From positions 7,117,409-7,181,408 of the forward strand of contig CM073328.1 of the NCBI GenBank assembly GCA_037043015.1: 64,000 bases of DNA, read 5' to 3'. This DNA is from Bryum argenteum (lineage: Eukaryota; Streptophyta; Bryopsida; Bryales; Bryaceae). The notes under the pieces are model-generated. The model ran no database searches and was not told the DNA's origin. It was given only the letters and a program-made list of their open reading frames with translations. The position numbers and the translations under genes are program-made. Below, piece by piece: positions 56,101 to 64,000 of this stretch. Position 1 is the stretch's first letter, and each line of letters opens with the position of its first letter.

Positions 56101-57920
56101 AGTGAGTTCAGATCATCGCAATTTGGCTTATTTTGAAGAAGCAACATTTGAGCGAGAGGCAAATGCGTTGGGCCTACGAGTTGAATGATTTTGACTTTGA
56201 GATCGCGCACAAGCCTGGCAAGGATCAAGTTCAATCGGATGCACTTTCTCGTCTTTAAGGATCTTTCCCAACACGCAGATGATGATCGAATCATGAATCG
56301 ATATCATCGACTTTTGGACGGAGATGATGGCGCTTTGAAGGTTGTCGCTAAACCGCATGGATCGCGAGATGGTGATGCGATTCGAGAGAAAGAGGCTCCT
56401 GCTCTGAGTCGATAATGACCCGCGTCCCATATGTCCATTTATTGACGCAGAGATGATTGCATTATGGGATGTTGCCGCAAACAAATCATCGTTATTGGAA
56501 GATGCGAAAGGCGGTTATGGATGGTGAGCGCCGACTACCTAAAGAATGGGGCTTACCTATCACGATTAGTGAGTATTCGTAGATTCGGTCATCGATTGCG
56601 TTGGCGTGGACGAATATGGATTCCGGCGCACGAACCTCTTCGGACGCGTTTGATCCAATCTACTCATGATTCACCACTAGCAGGACATCCAGGTCGTGAG
56701 GGACGCGCGTGACTTGATTGCACGCGTGAATATACGTGGCCAGGTTGACACAAGATGTTCGGAGATTTATACGGGCGCAACGTGTGTGGAAAATCGAAGA
56801 TTTGGCGGGAGCAGACGCAAGGGTTGCTAAAACCTTTGCCAATTCCGGCACGGATTTGGACTGAGCTCTCCATTGATTTTATTACCGGATTGGCACCAAA
56901 CAGCGACTGTACAAATATCATGGTTGTGACAGACCGTTTGTCCAAATCTATCATTGCTATGCCTATGAAGAGAATTCGTGCACTTGATGTGGCTCACAAA
57001 CTTTTAGAGCAAGTTTTTCAGCATCACGGATTGCCTGCAGCAATTGTGTCGGATCGTGGTAGTCAATTTCTTAGTCTGCTTTGGATAGAAGTATGCAGAT
57101 TGATGAAGATTACGCGTCGGTTGTCGACAGCTTTCCATTCGGAGACAGATGGTGCAACAGAGAGGGCGAATCAAGAGCTTGAAACATATCTTCGTATTTT
57201 CACGACATTTGAGCAAGAAGATTGGGCTTTTCAGTTGCCGATCGCGATGATGGCGTTGAATAATCGTGTGTCGCGATCTATAGGTATGTACGCATTTTTA
57301 TGACTCACGGTTATCATCATTCGGTCATGAATATTACTATACCCGAGGAGGCGGAGTTCTTCGTTGTCATTTTGGCGGAAAAAGGACGCAAGCTTGTTGA
57401 GATGGCGTAATTCAAGTGAACCGCAACAATGGCAATGGCCATTGTGCAAGAGACTCAAGAACGTCAGTCAAATACACGACGCTCGGTGGCCGAGGATTTT
57501 CGTCCGGGTGATCGTGTGTGGTTAAAGTTGAAGAACATCAACACGTCCCGGCCAATCGAGAAGCTTGATTGGATTGCTCTTCCTTATCGTGTATTGGAGT
57601 GCGTAGGTACATATGCGGTTCGTTTGAATACACCGTCAGGTATTCATCCTGTTTTTCATGTGAGTTTAGTGAAGAAGGCAGCTGAGGATCCGTTGCCTTC
57701 CCAACTACCTCATGATAATGAGCCCGGTGTTGTTTTGAGCAATCCCGCTTTCGAGGCATCCACTAGCGAGGACGAGTATGCTGTTGAAAGAGTGTTGCAA
57801 CATCGACGTCGTGGGCGCGGTTGGCAACTACTTGTAAAGTGGACAGGATGGCCGGAGCCTACTTGAGAACCTGCTTGCCAATTACAAAATGTTATGGCCT
57901 TAGACGATTACGAGCGCTTG
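53163..57920 (+). pseudogene. gag-pol of the chromovirus, many frameshifts
   Basis: Gag: MIDDEILQ followed by a CAG/Gln run (about 53163), FDGSRKGYPIWKVEADN (about 53445), and a decayed zinc knuckle CLKRGHRANDY that lacks the last Cys. Protease: RVLCDSDANALQ (about 54420), with DSG changed to DSD. Reverse transcriptase: [23 protein letters not shown], and YIDGVVIYS where YxDD is expected (about 55470). RNase H: WHAVAYFSKKTVRESNYPI and FEVSSDHRNLAYF. Integrase: WTELSIDFITGLA, IVSDRGSQF and TDGATERANQELE (56760-57300). Chromodomain: WQLLVKWTGWPEPT (about 57820-57866). The clade is probably Tcn1- or Tf1-like; a phylogeny would decide. Catalytic residues of protease and polymerase are lost, so this copy cannot move by itself. 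Confidence 0.8.
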
Positions 57921-58017
57921 TTGCGCGCGTCTGGTACTGATATTCCTTGGGCACATTCTCTTGTATGACACTTGTTAATTCATCAGCACAAGAGGAGGAG
58001 GAGGAGGAGGAGGCATT

Positions 58018-58251
58018 TGTCATGGGCCAAGGCCTCGTTGATAAGCTCGGATGTTCACTCGCTATTAATTTTATAAATAGAACTTCGGCAGTAGAGCTAA
58101 AGTATAGCCTCGGCAGTAGAGCTAAAGTATAGCCTCGGCAATTGAGCCAAGAGATTAGTATATAAGGGACTCTTATTCATTGTAAACCTAAGTCTTGGAT
58201 CAATATATTTCTTTTGTAGTTTTTGCTTGTTTTGACAGCTAGACTCTTACA
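58018..58251 (+). repeat. 3' LTR (234 bp)
   Basis: Differs from the 5' LTR by one missing 25-bp unit and three substitutions. It is preceded by a GGA-rich polypurine tract. Confidence 0.9.
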
Positions 58252-58256
58252 CCGCT

Positions 58257-59725
58257 CAAGAATTGTTGAATTTTCAAAGTCAAGCTTAATGTAAATAGGT
58301 TAAGTGAATCAACTCTAAAAGTTGTTGAGTGCATGTAGGAAGTTGAATCATGTGGAATCATCAAGTTTGGAGCAAGAATTGAGTTAGTTATGAATCTTGG
58401 AAGTGAAACTTAAATGTGTACTCGAATAAATGAGGCTAAAATATTCAAAATATATCCAAGGAGAGCTTTAAAGTTGAAGGTTGAAAGCTATAATGTACCT
58501 CCTAGTTGGATTGGCCTAGTGCGTAATTTGTAGGGTTGTGTGGGTTTTGAGTCACCTACCTTACTCACCTACCCTACTTACACGTACATGAACAACTTGA
58601 GTGACACCGTAGCTTACTTTTACTCATTGATAATCCTAAATTGATTGTCCTAGTGATAAATGCATGATGAATTCCAACATGTGATGTTAAGATTTGTTCC
58701 AAATTCATGAATAGAGTTGTAAAATCAATCAATATCCTAGATTTTCAATCCCACACTAGCTAATAGACAAAAGCAATTTCATCTTATTGTGTGGGTAGAG
58801 AACAACTAAGTGAGTGCTCGAAAATGGAGAGGTATCAATAGATGGTGCTCTAGAGATCTTCATTCATATGTACATAAAATCTTCCTTATATAAAAGTACC
58901 ATGTATTGGTTACCAGTATAATAGGGTGTCAAAGTAAGGTAACATCTATATATGAGGCCTCATGACAAATCTTTTGGTGCACATGACATTCAACAAGTTT
59001 TATTACAAGTTTGTACAATTGGAATCTAAATAGCTTTGTTTTCATCTAAGAAACCCTTTTTGAAAGTGTGTTTTTGGTTTAAATTAGGTTTGGATGTTGA
59101 GGGGTTTGAAATCACCTATAAATCTACCTTCAAAAACCATAGCAAATGATAAAAACATCCAAAAATGATGAATCCACTTGGACTATCTTTCTATGTACTT
59201 TCCCCATGTACAAGAATTATTTACACTATAAACTTAATTCTAGACCTTTTTTGTTGAAATTTGAGCCATCAATGAGCTGTAATGTGAGTATTGATATACA
59301 CTTCACATATGAGTTCCACCGCACCAATTTACTTCAACTATCTACTAAAACTTTATTATTGGTGACACTTTAGGTTATTCCCACGACAACTCATAAGTGG
59401 ATAAATGCTTGATTGATCTACAAAGGCAACAATGAACGCGAGTAATGGATTAGAAAGATAATCTTCGTACTACATTTCCTATGAGCAGTATAATTTGATA
59501 CGCTTAAATCGAGAGCGAAAATCTTAAAACCCTCACTAGTGCTCTAAATATAGATATGTTCTCTGAACTAAAAACCCAATGTTAGCCACTACTTGCGATG
59601 AGGTGGATGAGGTGCCTGCTCTTCGAGCTCTATCAACATAGCAGTAGAGCACTTTTTGGTCAAAGTATAATCAGAGCAAAGCACAAATATATTTGGCCCA
59701 TGGATAGATTTTGCAACTGTGGTTG
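58257..59725. other. Last host piece of duplication copy 2
   Basis: Noncoding; aligns with about 14700-16160. No gene is recognised. Confidence 0.6.
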
Positions 59726-59987
59726 TGTCGGATGCCATGTATTCACTTTATCTTCCCTTACACGTTTATTGGTGTAAAACCCGTGTTCAGGTGACTCGTG
59801 TATCGTTCCAGGGATTCTGTGAAGTGACCAAGACAAGTAGTGCTAAAACAACCAAACCCACAAACGTTTCTAGTCCCAACTTATGTTTTAGCCTTGCAGG
59901 GCAAGGGTATCCCTTTTGTAAGAGGGGATGCACAAAGACTCTTTCCCTTATGTTTATCGTGGCGGAAACTTCCACACTTAGACTCTA

Positions 59988-60006
59988 CACACACACACAC
60001 ACACAC
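59988..60006 (+). repeat. (AC)n microsatellite
   Basis: About nine uninterrupted AC dinucleotides. Confidence 0.9.
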
Positions 60007-60862
60007 TAAGGCACACATTACGTCCTCACAACTAATCCGTCCTATCCGTCCGAACTAGCAGGTCACGCAGGCCGTCCTGGTTACCCTATCACCCTTACTA
60101 CAATGACAGATTCCAAGAGCTCGAATCCGGCTAGAAGACGCGTCTACACGTATTCTCGGGTCACGCATCGCGCTTAATCCGTCCTCCGAGACAACAGAGG
60201 AACCCAAGTCTGTGGTACTGGAGGCCGGATTGGAATCCGTCCTCACACACTATACTCCCGTAACCTCCTGCACCGTAAGTGTTTACCACAGCAGCCTCTC
60301 TCGCACACCTAGAGCAGTTTAAGACACAAGGCACTCAAGAATACGCCCAACCCGACTTCAACTCCACGAAACGATCTAACAAAGAACCGGATTCCTAACT
60401 CCCAACTCACAACACACACAAGTAGATCCGGCTTTCCAAGCACTCAACTGAAAAGGAGACAGGGAAATGATCACACCGAATATGCGCATAAGAAGGTTCG
60501 ATTAACACTCAAGCAAAGAATGTTTTGGTGGACAAAACTCCCACCTATAAGTACTTCTAAGTCAACGACTTAGATCCCTAATCGGATTGCGGCGCCGGCC
60601 TACTGTGCCTACTCCTCAAAAAGCGGTCCGCAATCCTCAAAAAGAAAACAGAAAACTGCCTAGGACGGATACCAATCCGGCCTCCTAACCCTGGCCGTCC
60701 TGTGACAGCCGTCCTCTAAGACGTCCTACTTCTTCTTTCGCGAGCTAACTCCATGTTTCGGCCGCTTCAGTGGCGTCGCTGCGATACGTCCTGCCTTCAC
60801 CCTCTTGCCCGTCTCGGTGACCACGTACTCGTCCTCGCTGGAGTTAGTCTCGTCTCCACTCT

Positions 60863-62734
60863 TCAACTCTTCCTCCTCGGAATGCTCGAGGCCGAGGTCG
60901 TGTAATTTCTGTGCTCCGGGGGACTTCTCGTACTCCTCGGCCGTAAGCTTCCTCTTTGCTGTGCGCGTGTTCTTGGCCGGCGAGAGTCTGCTGGGGCTGG
61001 GACGGGTGCATCCGACTCCGTCTTCACCTTCCCCTTGCCCTTCGGGTCGGTCGGATCGACGGCCCGCATCCGTCTCGCCGTATCCGGCCTCGGGGTCTTG
61101 GCCGAGTAGAAGTGAAGGCCGGCATCACTACCTCCTTCATCCGCTCCCGCACGGCTTCGAGCAAAGACCTTGACTTCGCGTTGCTCTTCTCCACCTTCGT
61201 CGCGCACGTCTTCGCCGCCAAAAGGAACTTCTTGAATGCATCCGCCTTGAAGACTTCCGACTCCAAGATTCGGCCTCGAATAAGTTTGCCCATTGCATCA
61301 CCTCGGCGGAACCTCGCAGATCTCCACGAGCTTCACGACCGCTCGTTGGTCGTGACACGGCCTGTCTTCCGACCAGAGCTCCTCTTCTCTTCTCCCGACC
61401 GTCTCCGGCCGTCTATTCTCCAGGACCAGCTTGGTCACTTGCTTCTCCATTTGCCGGAATTGCTCGCGTCCGGCTTGAGTCCCACTTCGTCTTGACCTCC
61501 AAAGAACGTCTTTACTTCAAATTCCCGGCACATCTTCGCAATCGCTCTTGGTAGGCGAAATCATCGACATCCGGCTTCCGTGAAGTGATACCACGCTCGC
61601 CTCATGGGATCCGGATGGTTGGCGGACGGACTGAGAAGTGGGGGAAGTCGGGGGTCGTTCGGATTCATGGGGTTCTCCCAGTCGGCCGTAACTTCCCCTT
61701 CATCCTCCGGCCTCGAAGGCTGGCCTCTCTCAGTCTGCGTTCCGGCCTCGGTCGGATTCGTGGGAGGGGACGGGGACGGAAGGATAATTACCTCTGGACG
61801 TGCTCGGGGTGGAGTTGCCTCCGGGGCCGGCTCCTCTGGTGCGTCGGGTTGGGCGTCCCCTTCGTCTGATCCGACCTCGTCCTCCTCCTCGTCCGAGTAT
61901 ACGGCCTTGCTATCCGTACTCTCCTCCGACTCGAACACGCCGTTGTTTTGTGAAGACAGCGCGACTTCGTAGAGCGACTCCTCCTCCTCCGTCAGCACCT
62001 CCTCCTTCTTGTACAGATGGTAAAGGAAAGGAGTGATGGGGCTAGGACGGGTTTTACCTACATTCTCCGCGAGCCGGGCGACCAAGTCGCGGATGATCAT
62101 CCCCCAATCCGTCTCCCTTTCTCCGCGCAACGAGCCCAGGACGGTGTTCGCCAGCCGTACGGTGATCCGGTGCGGCTTCTCTCCATGAATGATCGGCGCC
62201 AAAAACTTGATGACGGCGCGCTCCCTCGGATTCCTACAATCTTCAATCGAGTATCCATTGTTCTTGTGCGGATCGCCGATGAAGGCCTTCTTCGCCCACT
62301 TGTGTTTCCGGCCGCATAACCCTACCCCGTTGTTTACGGTCAGGCCGTAAACCGCTCTCGATCTTTCGGCCGTCCCGAAGCGGCTTCCCTCTAACCGTCC
62401 CCTCGAACTGGTTGGGCGCGCCGACCTTGATCTCGCGCACCATCTCCGCGTCGCGCAAACCCCAGGGCGTATCCAGCAGGCCGGCTAATCCCATCCGCTC
62501 GAGGTCTTCCGTCAACGTCTTCTTCTCCGTGTCATCGAGCGGAATACACGGCAGCACGAGCTTGATAGAGATCTTGACTCCTCCTCGGCTCTCGCGGCGG
62601 AAGTGGAAGCCGCCCCGGCCATCGGAAAAAAGTGCGAGAGAAAGTAAAGTGTCGCCGGGCTGAGGTCGGCCAGTGGGCCGGATCGCAGCCAAGGACGGAA
62701 GGCAGAAAGACGGAGAGCGCGCGCAAAACGACAA
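60863..62734 (-). pseudogene. Unknown ORF between pol and the left edge of the second retroelement
   Basis: Minus-strand reading: KISIKLVLPCIPLDDTEKKT and LLDTPWGLRDAEMVREIK (62570-62420), then a frame change near a GGGG run (about 62400). The next part reads RAVYGLTVNNGVGLCGRKHK, AFIGDPHKNNGYSIEDCRN and DWGMIIRDLVARLAENVGKT through an acidic and proline-rich region (EEEDEVGSDEGDAQ) to 61561. A further coiled-coil or basic part lies at 61500-60863. It is not gag zinc-knuckle, protease or integrase. No in-frame ATG is evident before KISIKL. It could be a captured or structural gene; I do not recognise the family with confidence. Confidence 0.45.
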
Positions 62735-62754
62735 GAAGCGCAGAAAACGAGGAG

Positions 62755-62795
62755 GCAGGTGACGTCAAGGGCGGACGGGTTGCCTTATATGGAGG
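62755..62795 (-). promoter_or_regulatory. TATA box and TGACGTCA in the putative LTR
   Basis: On the minus strand TATAAGG (62789-62783) is followed by the palindrome TGACGTCA (62767-62760), a bZIP/TGA-type site. It precedes the minus-strand ORF region. Confidence 0.4.
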
Positions 62796-63197
62796 TGGCC
62801 GGAGTTAAGTCCGACCATCATGACATGGTCCGCCGCCATCATTGTACTTCCCCGTACCGGCCGCCTTCTAGATTTTCCGCCATTTATTATATTCTTCGCC
62901 ACTCCGTCCTTTACCTACCATCATAACTCCTAATCCGTCCTCTGACAGCACGTCCTAGCCGTACGGGGACAGAGTACGGATTGGCAAATCCGTCCTACTT
63001 AACACAAACTAGATTTTAGCTAAGTCCTTTATTTGTAAAAACGTAATTGCCTTATAGTATACGGCTTAACAATTACATAGGTCGGATTCTAAACACTATA
63101 CTTATTCTTAATGCGCATTAGAACATAAGGGACAAAAATCGAAAAAACGGGGTCCGACATTACCCCCTTTTCAATTGTGAAGCGTCCTCGCGAACAC

Positions 63198-64000
63198 TTA
63201 GCCGTATTCCGAACTTCCGTCCGAAAAACTTTCAGCGTTGTACTTCTTGACTCTGGATCCGTTCACCCTTGTATCCAGCTGGTTTCCGGCCAGGTCGGTT
63301 AACTGTAACGAGCCGTTTGCGTAGACGTCCTGTACTCGGTACGGACCCATCCACCTTGTGTGAAGTTTACCCGGAAACTCCTTATGGCGGTTGTCATACA
63401 ACAGTACGAGTCCTCCCGGTCGGATTTTGTGGTCGTTTTGAATCCGGCCGTCATGATCCGTCTTCCGCTTCGTCTGTACTGCGTACGTCTGCTCGAGTGC
63501 GTCCCTCCTTGCTTCCTCCAGATCCTCAATGGCTAGTAGTCTTGTTTCCGGATTGTCAACTTGGAGGCCGGATCGGGTTGCAAGCACCCTGTACGTCTCC
63601 ACCTCCATTTCTATGCCATGCAACACTTCTTGTCCAAACACTAGAAAATAGGGCGACTTACCGGTAGTCTTTTTCTCAACCGTGTTGTAGGCGTGGACGG
63701 CCGAAGGTAGCTTCTGGTCCCAATCCGTCTTGTGAGCGGAAACCATCTTGTTCAACATTTTGCCCACAATGCCGTTTGCACGTTCCGTGAGGCCGTTTGC
63801 TCGTGGGTTGTACGGAGTTGTTTTGCGATGCTTGATGTAGTACTTCTCCGTTATGTTTTTGATGACATCATTTAGAAAATGAAGTCCTCGATCACTCACC
63901 AGCTCCAGCGGTGCTCCAAAACGCATCATGATGTTTTCGAAGAGAAACTGTGCGGCCGTCGTGGCGTCATTCCGTCCTGTTGCCTTTGCTTCTACCCATT
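63198..64000 (-). CDS. Ty3/gypsy integrase, C-terminal part (truncated by window edge)
   Basis: The frame is open to the right edge. WVEAKATGRNDATTAAQFLF leads into LELVSDRGLHFLND (second catalytic Asp) and TPYNPRANGLTERANG (catalytic Glu). Later comes HTRWMGPYRVQDV, the GPY/F module, and the protein ends soon after (stop at 63198) without a chromodomain. The frame is intact over this length, in contrast with the broken chromovirus, so this element may be young. The rest of pol and gag should lie to the right. Confidence 0.85.
   Translation of the reverse strand, partial: WVEAKATGRNDATTAAQFLFENIMMRFGAPLELVSDRGLHFLNDVIKNITEKYYIKHRKTTPYNPRANGLTERANGIVGKMLNKMVSAHKTDWDQKLPSAVHAYNTVEKKTTGKSPYFLVFGQEVLHGIEMEVETYRVLATRSGLQVDNPETRLLAIEDLEEARRDALEQTYAVQTKRKTDHDGRIQNDHKIRPGGLVLLYDNRHKEFPGKLHTRWMGPYRVQDVYANGSLQLTDLAGNQLDTRVNGSRVKKYNAESFSDGSSEYG

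Larger units (their letters stand above)
52689..58251 (+). mobile_element. Ty3/gypsy chromovirus, 5.56 kb, coding region decayed
   Basis: Flanked by the 5-bp duplication CCGCT (52684-52688, 58252-58256). It is inserted in copy 2 of the segmental duplication, where copy 1 reads uninterrupted (TTGCTCAAG near 14700). Order: LTR, short complementary primer site, gag, protease, reverse transcriptase, RNase H, integrase, chromodomain, polypurine tract (58000 region, AGGAGGAGGAGG), LTR. Confidence 0.9.
35016..59725 (+). repeat. Segmental duplication, copy 2, split by insertions
   Basis: Host sequence homologous to 9745-16160 is present as 35016-39230, 51946-52688 and 58257-59725. The gaps are filled by the 12.7 kb TIR element and the chromovirus. 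A second retroelement abuts the end at 59726. The duplicated host parts sum to about 6.4 kb, equal to copy 1. Confidence 0.8.
59726..63159 (-). repeat. Putative 3.4 kb LTR of a second Ty3/gypsy element
   Basis: Left edge TGTCGGATGCC (plus strand) directly follows host homology. Right edge TCCGACA ends at 63159 and is followed by TTACCCCCTTTTC, a polypurine tract AAAAGGGGG when read on the minus strand. The matching inverted ends TGTCGGA/TCCGACA and the adjacent tract suggest a long LTR containing an ORF. The other LTR is outside the window, so this is unproven; a 3' extra ORF plus a shorter LTR is the alternative. Confidence 0.4.

Noticed and set aside
60805..62036. Plus-strand ORFs of 78-179 codons
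   Set aside because: The codon content is low-complexity Ser/Pro/Arg, as expected opposite a GC-rich minus-strand frame.
1..64000. tRNA or rRNA genes
   Set aside because: None recognised by eye; a covariance search was not possible.

Overview
This is nuclear DNA of a land plant, most likely a bryophyte (a moss rather than a seed plant). The DNA is AT-rich and genes have canonical GT-AG introns. The resistance-type genes carry a TIR domain of the style IFLSHSGAQKDFVEQL and SKWPM.ELAEF that I associate with mosses and liverworts. One retrotransposon is a chromodomain Ty3/gypsy element with fungal or vertebrate Tf1/sushi-like features. The organism call is inference.

Layout. (1) 1-6.6 kb: an unassigned flank, then a reconstructed three-exon gene (2600-4625) whose N-terminus resembles the OCTOPUS/DUF740 family. 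(2) 6.6-13.6 kb: two MITEs, then an eleven-exon TIR-NB-LRR gene (TNL1, 7955-13566). It has a predicted N-myristoylation exon and an in-frame duplicated three-exon module. (3) 13.6-35 kb: a transposon-rich interval. It holds at least eight TTAA-flanked piggyBac-like MITEs, a dead Tc1/mariner element with ~580-bp terminal inverted repeats beside a perfect 8 x 44 bp tandem array, three TA-flanked MITEs and decayed coding relics. (4) 35-59.7 kb: a second copy of the ~6.4 kb TNL segment. It is truncated at its 5' end inside an exon, carries a nonsense codon in the LRR, and was later split by three insertions: a 12.7 kb TIR element (39231-51945), a 5.56 kb Ty3/gypsy chromovirus (52689-58251), and a second Ty3/gypsy element entering from the right edge (59726 to beyond 64000). 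TNL1's flank provides the empty site for the first two.

The best candidate for an undescribed system is the 12.7 kb element. It has 34-bp TIRs, a decayed DDE-like transposase, a coiled-coil protein, a minus-strand gene of unknown function, and two divergent paralogous genes that share a new N-terminal domain, a coiled coil and an RING-like zinc finger. An 11-bp quasi-palindrome, TGTTGGAAACA, occurs eleven times exactly, plus about ten one-mismatch copies, across the element. It lies in both orientations, in coding and noncoding DNA and in several reading frames. I found none outside it. This looks like a dispersed binding-site system, comparable in logic to anti-silencing or transposase site arrays.

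The chromovirus is also notable. The 11 nt just inside its 5' LTR are exactly complementary to an LTR segment that starts ~31 bp downstream of a TATA box. This is the arrangement of Tf1-type self-primed reverse transcription. All exon models, TIR boundaries and motif counts were made by eye and no searches were run.
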